Assembly: GCF_003581645.1 (NCBI RefSeq)
Contig: NZ_QXFK01000014.1
Span: forward strand, 372,001-436,000
Length of the DNA: 64,000 bases
Reading direction: 5' to 3'
From: Pelagerythrobacter aerophilus
GTDB taxonomy: Bacteria > Pseudomonadota > Alphaproteobacteria > Sphingomonadales > Sphingomonadaceae
How positions within the stretch are numbered: the first letter of the stretch is position 1; every line of letters begins with the position of its first letter. Under the pieces are notes generated by a model. It searched no databases. It was given only the letters and a program-made list of their open reading frames with translations, and had not been told where the DNA came from. Below, piece after piece: positions 48,114 through 57,311 of this stretch. The translations under genes and the position numbers were made by a program.

Positions 48114-49495
48114 CGCGCGCCCTCCGGCCAGAGCACCACCCGCAAGGTCTGGAGGAGGATCAGCAGGTCGAGGAAGGGCGTGTAGTTCTTCGCATAATAG
48201 AGGTCGTATTCGAGCTTGTGCCGCGCATCCTCCGTCGAAGCGCCATAGGGATAGTTGATCTGCGCCCAGCCCGTGATCCCCGGCTTCACCATATGGCGCT
48301 CGGCGTAATATGGCAGCTCCTGCTCAAGATCGGCGACGAAACGGGGCACTTCCGGCCGCGGGCCGACGAAGCTCATCTCCCCCTTCAGCACCGTCCAGAC
48401 CTGTGGCAGCTCGTCGATCCGCACCTTGCGGATGAACTTGCCGATCCGCGTCACCCGCGGATCGTTGCGCTCCGCCCATTTCGCACCGTCCTTCTCGGCG
48501 TCGGCCGTCATCGAGCGGAGCTTGATGAGGTTGAACGTCTGCCCGTAGAGCCCGACCCGCGTCTGGCGGAAGAAGGCGGGTCCTCTGCTGTCGAGCTTCA
48601 CCAGCAAGGCGAAAAGCGCGATCACCGGCAGCGTGAGCAGCAGCAGCAGACCGCTCGCGGCAATGTCGAACAGGCGCTTGGCCGCGCTCGATACCATTCG
48701 GCCGGAGGAGAATCCGTCGGAGAAGATCAGCCAGCTCGGGTTGAGCGAATCGAGATCGACCCGGCCGGTCTCGCGTTCGATGAAGCTGCTGAAGTCGTTG
48801 ACGTGCACGCCCATCGTCTTGACCCGCAGGAGGTCCTTGAGCGGCAACGCATTGCGCCGTTCCTCCAGCGCGAGGACGACTTCGCTCACGCCCAGGTTCT
48901 CCACGAAACGGCCCAGGTCGCGAATAGCCGAGCGTGCGATCGCCTCCTCCACCATCGGCTCGCCATCGGTCATCGCGATATAGGACACGATCGCGAAACC
49001 GCTCTCCGGGCGCTCCGCCAGTTTGCGGAGGCGTTGTGCGCGCCGACCCGCTCCAAGCACCATCACGCGCCGGCGAAAGATAGATGTGCCGATGAAAGAA
49101 CCGATCAGAAGCCGCGCGAACACCAGCAGCGCCGCCGAAATGACCATCGCGAACAGGAGCGTGGAGCGCCAGAAGGTCAGCCCCGGAAGGAAGAAGTCGA
49201 TGAACGACAGCGCGATGATCGCAAGGCTGATCGCGACCAGCAGCCGCGCACAGGCATAGCGCATCGAACGCAGGGCTTCGCTGCCGTAGACCCCGACCGC
49301 GATCATTGCGGTCCACACGGTCAACGCAAAGCCGGCGAGCGGCGCGACCCGCTCGGATAGCGGTCCGGTGTCGATCCCAGCCTGCGTCGCGCGCGCCAGC
49401 CAAGCCAGTTCGCCCGCCGCGATGAGCAGTAGCAGGTCGACTAGCCCCAGCAGCACCACCGCATGGGGAATATAGTGCTTGAACAGGCGGATCAT
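48110..49495 (-). CDS. Undecaprenyl-phosphate sugar transferase, XrtA/PEP-CTERM-associated (EpsB type)
   Basis: 461 residues. Four or five N-terminal membrane helices, a Rossmann-like middle region (RVMVLGAGRRAQRL), then the bacterial sugar transferase domain: LVKLDSRGPAFFRQTRVG, KLRSMTADAEKDG, RKVRIDELPQVWTVLKGEMSFVGPRPEVP and PGITGWAQINYPYG. It starts exopolysaccharide repeat-unit assembly by placing a sugar phosphate on undecaprenyl phosphate. It is the first gene of a minus-strand operon followed by prsK, prsR and the TPR gene. Confidence 0.9.
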   Translation of the reverse strand: MIRLFKHYIPHAVVLLGLVDLLLLIAAGELAWLARATQAGIDTGPLSERVAPLAGFALTVWTAMIAVGVYGSEALRSMRYACARLLVAISLAIIALSFIDFFLPGLTFWRSTLLFAMVISAALLVFARLLIGSFIGTSIFRRRVMVLGAGRRAQRLRKLAERPESGFAIVSYIAMTDGEPMVEEAIARSAIRDLGRFVENLGVSEVVLALEERRNALPLKDLLRVKTMGVHVNDFSSFIERETGRVDLDSLNPSWLIFSDGFSSGRMVSSAAKRLFDIAASGLLLLLTLPVIALFALLVKLDSRGPAFFRQTRVGLYGQTFNLIKLRSMTADAEKDGAKWAERNDPRVTRIGKFIRKVRIDELPQVWTVLKGEMSFVGPRPEVPRFVADLEQELPYYAERHMVKPGITGWAQINYPYGASTEDARHKLEYDLYYAKNYTPFLDLLILLQTLRVVLWPEGAR

Positions 49496-49620
49496 CTCTG
49501 TCCCGGTCCGGAAAATCCTTGCGAAGGACAGCCGGACTACGATGCAGAAATGAAATGTCGGTAAATTTTACACCGCTCCCCGTCCACCGAAGAGGCGGAC
49601 GGGCACGGTATCAGCGGGAA

Positions 49621-49905
49621 TCAGTTCCCGTCGGTAACTTCGTCGGCCGCACGATCGACCGCATCGCCCGCCTGCTGGGCAGCGTCGCCCACTTCGCCGG
49701 CAGCTTCTGCAACAGCATTGTCCTTGGCGATTTCGGCGCCGCCGGTCTGGCTGAACAGATAGATGCCGACGATAAGCGCCACGATCAGCACGAGCGCGAT
49801 GATCCATCCGCTCGAACCGCGGCGGGGCTCGTCGGTGACGACCGTGGTGTGCGTGTGGGTATCACCTCGCGGTGTTTCGACTTCGGTGGTGCGCTCTTCT
49901 ACCAT
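49621..49905 (-). CDS. Small single-span membrane protein of unknown function
   Basis: 94 residues: a charged N-terminus with a Thr/His run (about 13-22), one membrane helix (GWIIALVLIVALIVGIYLF, about 33-51) and an Ala/Asp/Glu-rich amphipathic tail with repeated AGDA-type units. The tail is probably helical and exported. A GGAAC-N17-AGTT element (49931-49956) upstream resembles an EcfG promoter, so stress expression is possible. Confidence 0.7.
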   Translation of the reverse strand: MVEERTTEVETPRGDTHTHTTVVTDEPRRGSSGWIIALVLIVALIVGIYLFSQTGGAEIAKDNAVAEAAGEVGDAAQQAGDAVDRAADEVTDGN

Positions 49906-49930
49906 GTCTCTACTCCCTTACCGGTCTGGA

Positions 49931-49956
49931 AACTCCCGATCGCCAGCGGCGGTTCC
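49931..49956 (-). promoter_or_regulatory. EcfG-like promoter of the small membrane protein gene
   Basis: Read on the minus strand, GGAAC (49956-49952), 17 bp, AGTT (49934-49931), ending about 25 bp before the ATG at 49905. One of four bases in the -10 element departs from CGTT. Spacing and position match the element at 36950-36975. Confidence 0.45.
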
Positions 49957-49960
49957 CTCG

Positions 49961-51346
49961 TCAGCCCTCCGCGCCGAAGCGAAACGGCGTAATGCCGCGC
50001 TGGTGGTTCTCGAACGCGAGCCGAGCATTGCGCGGCGGCAGCGAGCGTTGGCGGCAGCCGGGGATGTGGCAGGCACGGCATCCGGGGCCGATCTGCTGTG
50101 CCTGCTCACGCCGGAGCGAATGTCCCCGCGCGGCCGCCAGATCCGCAGCGAAACGCGCTTCCACTCCGACGACCACGGCGAACTGCGCCTCCCCTTCGGC
50201 AGCAACGCCCTCGGTCAGCCGGGAGACCGTCAGCCAGTGATCGGGGGCTCCTTCCGCCACGTCCGGCGCGATCTCCTGCACGCACCATTCGCCGGCGCGC
50301 TCGAAGGTCCGGTGAACGTGCCATAGCGGGCAGCTTGCCTCGGATTCGAGGAAAGTCGCCCCGCTCGCTCCGGCGAACCGCTTGGAGAACTGCCCCGCGC
50401 GGTCGAGGCGGGCCATGAAGAAGGGAAGCCCGCGCTGGCCCACCCGCTGAAGGGTCGTCAGCCGATGGGCAAGCTGCTCGAAACTGACGCCGAAGCGCCG
50501 CATGAGAACCGGAAAATCGTACCCCGTTGCATCGCAGGCCCGCAGGAACCGGCCATAGGGCATGATCAGGGCCGCAGCGAAGTAGCCTTGCAGGTGCCGC
50601 TCGAACAGCTTGCGCGCGTCGTCGCTCTGGAACTGGCCGCCCGCCGCGAGCGTGCGGATCGCTTCGCGTTGCTCCAGTTGCGCAAGCTGTGCCGCGATCT
50701 GGAAGTTGCGCGACGCGGGCGAGAGCATTTCCGAAAGCTGCAACTGCCGCGCATGCAAATCGAGCCGCCGGATCGCTTCCGGCATGACTTCACGCGGCAG
50801 GATGCGCAGCGCGATCTGGTGCCGCTCCCGCAGACGCTCGACCAGTGCGGTGCCGATATCGGCGCGCGACAAGCGCAGTTCGTCGGCAAGCTCCTCTGCC
50901 GCGGCGTCGAGATCGGCGAAGTGATTGCGCCACCGCTCGATCTCGCGCCGGGACCCGGCGAGCGGATCCTCGCCCTCGGGGTCCCCTTCGCCCGCCGTAT
51001 CGTAGAGCTGCGCAAAAGCGGTCGCGAAGTGAGGCGCCATGGCCAGCACTTCGCCGATCTCGTCGCGATCGATGGTGAGCCCGGCGAAACGCTGGTCGGC
51101 AAGCCGCCGCGCGAGTCCGTCGATCCCGCCGACACTCTCGGACTCGCGCAGGCTGCGGGGATCGAAATCGAACCGCTCGACCACCTGCACCATGACCCGG
51201 GCCGTCAACGGGCGCTGGTTGCGCTCTATCAAGTTGAGATAACTCGGCGAGATCGCCAGTTGCGCGGCCATTGCAGACTGGGTCAGCCCCTCGCGTTTGC
51301 GCAAGCGTCGCAAGGCCGGACCAGCGAAGATAGCATCATCCGCCAT
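49961..51346 (-). CDS. ScfR/RamB-like XRE-family regulator of acyl-CoA or glyoxylate metabolism
   Basis: 461 residues. The N-terminal XRE helix-turn-helix (ALRRLRKREGLTQSAMAAQLAISPSYLNLIERNQRPLT, residues 11-48) is followed by an IrrE-like/DUF2083 region near 150-290, and a C-terminal cysteine cluster GCRACHIPGCRQRS (C-x2-C-x4-C, about 423-436). This is the ScfR/RamB architecture, whose members control isocitrate lyase or propionate genes. It is divergent from aceA, and an inverted repeat overlaps its own start. Both features support control of aceA and of itself. Confidence 0.85.
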   Translation of the reverse strand: MADDAIFAGPALRRLRKREGLTQSAMAAQLAISPSYLNLIERNQRPLTARVMVQVVERFDFDPRSLRESESVGGIDGLARRLADQRFAGLTIDRDEIGEVLAMAPHFATAFAQLYDTAGEGDPEGEDPLAGSRREIERWRNHFADLDAAAEELADELRLSRADIGTALVERLRERHQIALRILPREVMPEAIRRLDLHARQLQLSEMLSPASRNFQIAAQLAQLEQREAIRTLAAGGQFQSDDARKLFERHLQGYFAAALIMPYGRFLRACDATGYDFPVLMRRFGVSFEQLAHRLTTLQRVGQRGLPFFMARLDRAGQFSKRFAGASGATFLESEASCPLWHVHRTFERAGEWCVQEIAPDVAEGAPDHWLTVSRLTEGVAAEGEAQFAVVVGVEARFAADLAAARGHSLRREQAQQIGPGCRACHIPGCRQRSLPPRNARLAFENHQRGITPFRFGAEG

Positions 51347-51369
51347 GTAAATTCCTTTACAAATTTACA
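51346..51369. promoter_or_regulatory. Inverted repeat in the scfR-like/aceA intergenic region
   Basis: TGTAAATT (51346-51353) and AATTTACA (51362-51369) are perfect inverted arms around CCTTTACA, which itself repeats the TGTAAA half-site on the other strand. A related TTTGTAATTTT lies at about 51408-51418, nearer aceA. This AT-rich set in a GC-rich genome is the likely operator of the divergent regulator. Confidence 0.6.
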
Positions 51370-51496
51370 GCACATGATGATCTACTCTGCGCAATCGGAC
51401 AAGAAACTTTGTAATTTTATCTGTCCAGGCGCGATCCAACCCGCGATCAATGTCTCCGAAGCCGGAAGCGGCAGATCGATTCAGGAGACGACCGAC

Positions 51497-53095
51497 GTGA
51501 CCTACCAGGGCAAGATCGACGAGTTCAGGACCACCATCGCCGCGCAGGGCGCGCCGTGGAATGCGATCGATGCCGAAGCTGTCGCACGCATGCGGATCCA
51601 GAACCGCTTTTCCACCGGGCTCGATATCGCGCGCTACACCGCGAAGATCATGCGCGAGGATATGGCGGCTTACGACGCCGACCCCGCCGCCTACACCCAG
51701 TCGCTCGGCTGCTGGCACGGGTTCATCGGACAGCAGAAGCTGATCAGCATCAAGAAGCATTTCGGCACGACCAAGGGCCGATATCTCTACCTGTCCGGGT
51801 GGATGATCGCCGCGCTGCGAAGCGAATTCGGCCCCCTGCCCGACCAGTCGATGCACGAGAAGACCTCGGTGCCCGCGCTGATCGAGGAACTCTACACTTT
51901 CCTGCGACAGGCCGACGCGCGCGAGCTCGGCATGCTGTTCCGCGATCTCGACGCCGCCCGGGAGCGTGGCGACGAAGTCGAGACCAAGCGGCTGGAGCAT
52001 GCGATCGAGAACCACGAGACGCACGTCGTGCCGATCATCGCGGATATCGATGCGGGCTTCGGCAATGCCGAGGCGACCTATCTCCTCGCCAAGAAGATGA
52101 TCGAGGCCGGCGCCTGCGCGCTGCAGATCGAGAACCAGGTCAGCGACGAGAAGCAGTGCGGGCACCAGGACGGCAAGGTCACCGTGCCGCACGAGGACTT
52201 CCTGCAGAAGATCCGCGCGATCCGCTACGCCTTCCTCGAGCTCGGCGTGGAGGACGGGATCATCGTCGCCCGCACCGACAGCCTCGGCGCCGGGCTGACC
52301 AAGCAGATCGCTTACAGCACCGAGCCGGGCGATCTCGGCGATCAGTACAACGGCTTCCTCGACTGCGAGGATGTCGATCCCTCGCAGATCGGCAACGGTG
52401 AGGTGCTGATCACCCGGAATGGAAAGCTGCTGCGGCCCAAGCGTCTGCCGAGCAACCTCTACCAGTTCCGCCCCGGCACGGGCGAGGACCGCTGCGTGCT
52501 CGACTGCGTGACCGCGCTCCAGAACGGTGCGGACCTGCTGTGGATCGAGACCGAGAAGCCGCACATCGGCCAGATCGGCGGGATGGTCAGCCGCATCCGC
52601 GAAGTGATCCCGGACGCGAAGCTGGTCTACAACAACTCGCCCAGCTTCAACTGGACGCTCAATTTCCGCCAGCAGGTCTACGATGCCTGGGAAGCGGAAG
52701 GACGCGACCTGGCCGCCTACGACCGGGCGAAGCTGATGAGCGTCGACTACGACGGCACCGATCTCGCCGCCGAGGCCGACGAGCGCATCCGTACCTTCCA
52801 GGCCGACGCTGCGCGCGAGGCGGGGATCTTCCACCACCTCATCACGCTGCCGACCTACCACACCGCGGCGCTCAGCACCGACAATCTCGCCAAGCGCTAC
52901 TTCGGCGAGGAAGGGATGCTCGGCTACGTCAAGCAGGTGCAGCGCGAGGAGATCCGCCAGGGCATCGCCTGCGTGAAGCACCAGAACATGGCCGGCTCCG
53001 ACATCGGTGACGACCACAAGGAATACTTCGCCGGAGAGGCCGCGCTGAAAGCCGGCGGCACGGCGAACACGATGAACCAGTTCGCGGCGGCCTGA
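51497..53095 (+). CDS. aceA: Isocitrate lyase (long form)
   Basis: 532 residues from a GTG with AGGAG 9 bp upstream. It splits isocitrate to succinate and glyoxylate, the first step of the glyoxylate shunt. The catalytic motif reads KQCGH (about 218-222), the variant of the long isocitrate lyase subgroup of about 530 residues. IADIDAGFGNAEATYLL near 177 and the NNSPSFNWTLNF substrate segment near 376 are present. The open frame extends into the regulator gene, but the ribosome-binding site fixes the start. No malate synthase gene is in the window. Confidence 0.95.
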   Translation: MTYQGKIDEFRTTIAAQGAPWNAIDAEAVARMRIQNRFSTGLDIARYTAKIMREDMAAYDADPAAYTQSLGCWHGFIGQQKLISIKKHFGTTKGRYLYLSGWMIAALRSEFGPLPDQSMHEKTSVPALIEELYTFLRQADARELGMLFRDLDAARERGDEVETKRLEHAIENHETHVVPIIADIDAGFGNAEATYLLAKKMIEAGACALQIENQVSDEKQCGHQDGKVTVPHEDFLQKIRAIRYAFLELGVEDGIIVARTDSLGAGLTKQIAYSTEPGDLGDQYNGFLDCEDVDPSQIGNGEVLITRNGKLLRPKRLPSNLYQFRPGTGEDRCVLDCVTALQNGADLLWIETEKPHIGQIGGMVSRIREVIPDAKLVYNNSPSFNWTLNFRQQVYDAWEAEGRDLAAYDRAKLMSVDYDGTDLAAEADERIRTFQADAAREAGIFHHLITLPTYHTAALSTDNLAKRYFGEEGMLGYVKQVQREEIRQGIACVKHQNMAGSDIGDDHKEYFAGEAALKAGGTANTMNQFAAA

Positions 53096-53138
53096 GCCCC
53101 CCGAGCCGCCGCGGACACCGCCCGAAGGAGAAGGCATC

Positions 53139-53309
53139 ATGAGCAACGAAACGCTGCCACGAGAACCGTCCCGCGCCCGCGCGCTGTTCTCGACCGCGGA
53201 CTTCAAGCTGCTGCGCGCCGCGCTGGCCAGCCATGCTCGCACGACCGAAGACCGCGACGAGCTCGCCCGGATCAACGCCCTGCATCACCGGCTCGGAACA
53301 TATAACTGA
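53139..53309 (+). CDS. Small protein of unknown function after aceA
   Basis: 56 residues (MSNETLPREPSRARALFSTA at the start), with a GAAGGAG ribosome-binding site 9-10 bp before the ATG, and 43 bp after the aceA stop. The product is soluble and helical, with a basic/acidic pattern (LLRAALASHARTTEDRDELAR). Codon use is GC-rich at third positions until the last few codons. Probably co-transcribed with aceA. No motif is recognised. Confidence 0.6.
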   Translation: MSNETLPREPSRARALFSTADFKLLRAALASHARTTEDRDELARINALHHRLGTYN

Positions 53310-53339
53310 GCAGACGAACGATCTCCTGGGGAGGAGAGT

Positions 53340-53374
53340 ACGGCCGTCGGGGTTCCTCGGACCTCGGCGGCCGT
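53340..53374 (+). terminator. Hairpin after the aceA operon
   Basis: ACGGCCG (53340-53346) and CGGCCGT (53368-53374) form a 7-bp stem with a 21-base loop holding further GC pairs. No U-tract follows directly. It could end the aceA transcript. Confidence 0.35.
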
Positions 53375-53433
53375 CATGGTTTCAAGCGGCTCGTTGCCGG
53401 ATCTTAACCATTTTCTGACAGCCCTCGAGGCCG

Positions 53434-53955
53434 ATGGCACGGCGTGTGAACCCGGCGGTGTTGAACGCCAAGATGTACCGGCACTTCGCCGTCGTCACCG
53501 TGTGCCTGACGAGTGCGCTCGCGATCCTCGCGGACGGCGAAAATCGCGAGGCGGTGGCGGACGAACTGGCCCGGCGCGACCGGCAGGCGGAGCTGAAGCG
53601 CGCGGAGGCGGAGAAGTTCGGCACGCCCGAATTGATCACCAGCTCCGCCCTGCGCGGCGGCCACGCGGCGTCCTTCGACTACGGCGGCACCGCGAGCACG
53701 TTCGGCGCGCCGATGGATACCGCCGGCGCCAGCACCCAGGGCGAAAGCGGCTATCTCCCGCACAACAGCACCACTCGGGTCGGCACCGGCATCGACTATG
53801 CAGCGCTCGGCGTCACCAAGGAGGAGTTCGAGCGGCTCGATCCCTCGGAACAGGAAGCGCTGCTGCGCGAGTTCCGCCAGCTCCGCTCCCGCCAGGCGCG
53901 CTCGCTGCTCGAAGGCTCGCTCGCGCGCGGCGGCGGGAGCTCGCTCGACTACTGA
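53434..53955 (+). CDS. Exported protein of unknown function
   Basis: 173 residues. An N-terminal hydrophobic segment (HFAVVTVCLTSALAILADGEN, about 17-37) looks like a signal anchor. A charged helical stretch (ADELARRDRQAELKRAEAEKFG) and a Gly/Ser/Thr-rich low-complexity middle follow. A C-terminal helix (TKEEFERLDPSEQEALLREFRQLRSRQARSLLEGSL) reads like a coiled coil. The 3' end overlaps the convergent M20 peptidase gene by 7 bp. No family is recognised. Confidence 0.65.
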   Translation: MARRVNPAVLNAKMYRHFAVVTVCLTSALAILADGENREAVADELARRDRQAELKRAEAEKFGTPELITSSALRGGHAASFDYGGTASTFGAPMDTAGASTQGESGYLPHNSTTRVGTGIDYAALGVTKEEFERLDPSEQEALLREFRQLRSRQARSLLEGSLARGGGSSLDY

Positions 53956-55307
53956 CCGGCAGCGGGCAGCAGGTCGAGCGTCGCCGCGGTCAGCGCTTCG
54001 GCGGCGGTCGCGATCACCTTCTCCGCGTCGGGCGCCCAGAACGGGCTGTGCAGCGAGGGCAGCGTGCCCTCCCCGTTCTTCGCGGCATCGAACTGCGCCT
54101 GCGGCACGCCGCCGACCCAGAAGATCAGCGACTTGAGCCCATCGGGATCGGCGCGCAGGTACTGGCTGAAGTCCTCCCCGCCCATGACCGAAGGCACCTC
54201 GACCACGCGATCCTCGCCGAAGCGGGTACGGAAGCCGGCCATGACTTCCTCGGTGAAGTCCGGCGAGTTGAAGGTCGAGGGCGTATAGGGATCGGCGACC
54301 GTGACCGTCGGCATCTTGTCCTCCGGCATGCCCGCCGCGATCGCCTCGCCCCGCGCGATGCGGGCAATGCCGTCGAGCAGCATCTTGCGCGTCTCGTCGC
54401 TGTAGGAGCGGACGGTCAGCTGCAGCTTCGCTTCGTCGGAGATGATGTTGTGCTTGGCCCCCGCATGGAAGCTGCCGACTGTCACCACGGTCGGGTCGAG
54501 CGGGCTGCTCTCGCGGCTGACCAGCGTCTGCAGCTTCGTCACGATCGCGCTCGCGAGTACGATCGGATCCTTCGTCGTGTGCGGATAGGCGCCGTGCCCG
54601 CCGACCCCGGGAACCGTGATGTCGACGCTGTCGACGTTGGCCAGCGCGTAGCCGGGCGAATAGCCGATCGTCCCCGCGGGAAACTGCGCAGCGTCGTGGA
54701 AGGCAACCACGTAATCGGGCTTCGGAAAGCGCGTGTAGAGCCCGTCCTCGATCATCGCCAGCGCGCCCTCGCCGATCTCCTCGGCCGGCTGCAGGATCAT
54801 CACCAGCGTGCCGGACCATTCGTCCTTGCGCTCGGCGAGCTGCTGCGCCGCGCCGATCCAGGCGGTCATGTGCGTGTCGTGCCCGCAGGCGTGCATGACG
54901 CCGGTCTCCACGCCGGAGGCAGGAACGGCCACTTCCTTCGAGGCGAACGGCAGCCCGGTCTGCTCGACCACCGGCAGCCCGTCCATGTCGGCCCGCAGCA
55001 TGACCGTCGGCCCCGCGCCGTTCTCCATCACCGCGACGACGCCGGTCTTGCCGACGTTCTCGGTCACCGTGAAGCCGAGATCGCGCATGCGGGCGGCGAG
55101 CTTCTTCGCAGTCTCGACTTCCTCGAAGCTCAGCTCCGGATGGGCATGGAGATCGCGGTAGAGTTCCATCAGGGCGGGCATGTCGGCCGCCACCGCATCG
55201 CGCAACTCGTCGGCATGGGCCGGAGCAGCGAGCGCCAGAGCCAGGGCCGAAGCCGCCAAGGCTGACACTCGACGGGCAAATGCGTTCGGCGAACCTACTG
55301 CAATCAT
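53949..55307 (-). CDS. M20-family amidohydrolase/aminoacylase, exported
   Basis: 452 residues from the ATG at 55307, with an AGGGG ribosome-binding site; the open frame further up to 55448 is not coding-like. A signal peptide covers about 1-35 (VSALAASALALALAAPAHA). M20D features follow: LYRDLHAHPELSFEE, LRADMDGLPV, MHACGHDTHMTAWIGAA and QPAEEIGEGA, with metal ligands Cys, His and Glu. A dimerisation domain with GGHGAYPHTTKDPI is central. It hydrolyses N-acyl amino acids or peptide amides in the periplasm; the substrate is unknown. Confidence 0.9.
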   Translation of the reverse strand: MIAVGSPNAFARRVSALAASALALALAAPAHADELRDAVAADMPALMELYRDLHAHPELSFEEVETAKKLAARMRDLGFTVTENVGKTGVVAVMENGAGPTVMLRADMDGLPVVEQTGLPFASKEVAVPASGVETGVMHACGHDTHMTAWIGAAQQLAERKDEWSGTLVMILQPAEEIGEGALAMIEDGLYTRFPKPDYVVAFHDAAQFPAGTIGYSPGYALANVDSVDITVPGVGGHGAYPHTTKDPIVLASAIVTKLQTLVSRESSPLDPTVVTVGSFHAGAKHNIISDEAKLQLTVRSYSDETRKMLLDGIARIARGEAIAAGMPEDKMPTVTVADPYTPSTFNSPDFTEEVMAGFRTRFGEDRVVEVPSVMGGEDFSQYLRADPDGLKSLIFWVGGVPQAQFDAAKNGEGTLPSLHSPFWAPDAEKVIATAAEALTAATLDLLPAAGQ

Positions 55308-55508
55308 TGAATAATCCCCTGGTTGTCGTGACCTTCCGAACCCGCGGTCACGCGAGTGTGACTTTCGACTGTCACCTTGGGATTTGCCGTCAGCTCCAGG
55401 CCCTCGGCCGCCCCTCTCGCCCTCGCACGTGTCATCGGAAAGGATCATTGCAGATCGAGGACGTGTAGGAAAGACCGTGCCACGCGCCTCGGCAGCGGCG
55501 TCGTGGCC

Positions 55509-57311
55509 CTACATGCCGTAGGTGGTCACCAGCAGAATCGAGAGCGTCGTTACCATCAGCAGCACCAGCGGCACGCCGGTGCGGATGTAGTCTTTGAACT
55601 CGTATCCGCCTTCCGACATGATCAGCATGTTCGTCTGGTAGGCGATCGGCGTCGCGTAGCAGAGGTTGCACCCGAACAGCACGGCCAGGATCAGCGGCTC
55701 CGGCGGCAGGCCGAGCTGATGCGCGATGTTGAACGCGATCGGCGTCCCCACCGTTGCCGCCGTGGCATTCGAGGCAAAGTTCGTCAGCAGGGTGACGAAC
55801 AGCATGATCGCCGCGAGAACCACCGCCGGCGGGAGGAACTGCAGCCCCGACGCCATGGCTTCGCCGAGCCATGCAGCGGCACCGCTTTCGAGAATGATCC
55901 GCCCGATCGCGATGCTCGCGGCCACGAGCACGATGACCTGTGCCGAAAGCGCGCGGCCGACGCGGTCGAACTTCACGCACCCGGTCACGAACATCAGGAT
56001 CGCGCCCGCCAGCGCCGAAATCGCGATCGGCAGCAGCCCGATCGAAGCGAGCCCGACCGAACCGACCATGATGCCGCCGGCGAGCACCGCCTTCGACCGG
56101 CGGGGAAGCTCGCGCATGCCCTCCAGCGTCAGCAGGCTGTCGGCGCGCGCGAAGTTGGTGAGATCCTTGGGAATACCCATGACCAGCAGCACATCGCCTT
56201 CCGCGATGCGCAAGTCGCCGCCTTCGTTATAGCGGTCCCGCTCGCCCACCAGCCGCTGCGGGCGATGGATGCCCAGCACGGCCACGCCGTAGAGGTCGGC
56301 GATGCCGGAGGTGGGCAGGGTGCGGTTGATCAGGCGCGAGTCCGCCGTCACTGTCATCTCGACGACCGCGATGTCTTCGCCGCTGGCCGATGAACTGCGG
56401 CGGATGCGGTCGAGCACCCAGTCCGGCGCCACCTCGCCCTTGAGCGTGCGCATGGCTTCTTCCAGCGCCTCGTGGGTGCCGGAGACGCTGAGCCGCTGCT
56501 GCGGCTGGATCGGGCCCTGCGGCGCGTCGTGGAATTCGAGATCCGCGGGCAATTTCGGCAGGATCGACGCGAGAACCTGACCGTTCAGCGCGCTCTCGTC
56601 GCCCACGCGCAGCCGGGTGTGGAACCGCCGCGCCGCGTGGTTGTCCTCCGTCCGGTTGTCGCCGAGGAGACGCGGCATGACCAGCCACAGGTAGGGCAAG
56701 GCCACCAGCGCCGCGACGAGCACGATCGGCGTGTAGTGGAACACGCCCATCTGCGGCATGCCCAGATCGCGCGCGATCGACACGACGAGGATGTTGGTCG
56801 AGGTGCCGATCGTGGTTGCCATGCCGCCGATCAGCACCGCTGCGTTGAGCGGGATCAGGGTCTTCGAGGCAGGCATGGCGCCCCGCGCCGCGAGGCTGAC
56901 GAAGATCGGCAGCAGCAGGACCAGCACCGGTGTGTCGTTCACGGCCATCGACAGCGCGAAGGCGATCAGCAGCGAAATCAGCAAGCCGAGCTGGAGATTG
57001 ATCTTGAACACCCGCTCGAGGAACCGCGCGGCAGGTTCCAGCGCGCCGGTCGTCACCAGGCCGCGGCCCATGATCATCAGCGCGCAGATCGTGATCAGCG
57101 CATAGTGCCCGAAGCCGGAGAAGGCGAGCTGGAGGCCGTCGGTGGGCCCGGTGCCCTCAAGCGGGAAGAAGTACAGCCCGACCGCGATCACCGCGATGGT
57201 GAGCAGCGAGATGATCTCGGTCGACATCCGCCCGCGGGCAAAAGCGACGAACATCGCGACCGTAACCGCCATGGCGGCGATCGCGTGGAAAGAAGGGACG
57301 CCGGGGAACAT
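55509..57311 (-). CDS. SLC13/DASS-like permease with two TrkA-C domains
   Basis: 600 residues. N- and C-terminal membrane halves carry the divalent-anion/Na+ symporter signature (SMAVNDTPVLVLLLPIFVSLAARG near 120-145 and LVTLLTNFASNATAATVGTPIAFNIA near 500-525). Between them lie two TrkA-C-type regulatory domains (about 210-290 and 300-380). Such proteins move sulfate, dicarboxylates or other anions; the exact substrate is unknown. The start is 57311. Confidence 0.88.
   Translation of the reverse strand: MFPGVPSFHAIAAMAVTVAMFVAFARGRMSTEIISLLTIAVIAVGLYFFPLEGTGPTDGLQLAFSGFGHYALITICALMIMGRGLVTTGALEPAARFLERVFKINLQLGLLISLLIAFALSMAVNDTPVLVLLLPIFVSLAARGAMPASKTLIPLNAAVLIGGMATTIGTSTNILVVSIARDLGMPQMGVFHYTPIVLVAALVALPYLWLVMPRLLGDNRTEDNHAARRFHTRLRVGDESALNGQVLASILPKLPADLEFHDAPQGPIQPQQRLSVSGTHEALEEAMRTLKGEVAPDWVLDRIRRSSSASGEDIAVVEMTVTADSRLINRTLPTSGIADLYGVAVLGIHRPQRLVGERDRYNEGGDLRIAEGDVLLVMGIPKDLTNFARADSLLTLEGMRELPRRSKAVLAGGIMVGSVGLASIGLLPIAISALAGAILMFVTGCVKFDRVGRALSAQVIVLVAASIAIGRIILESGAAAWLGEAMASGLQFLPPAVVLAAIMLFVTLLTNFASNATAATVGTPIAFNIAHQLGLPPEPLILAVLFGCNLCYATPIAYQTNMLIMSEGGYEFKDYIRTGVPLVLLMVTTLSILLVTTYGM

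Noticed and set aside
51365-53275. 636-codon minus-strand open frame over aceA
   Set aside because: Antisense to isocitrate lyase and its small downstream gene; no recognisable motif.
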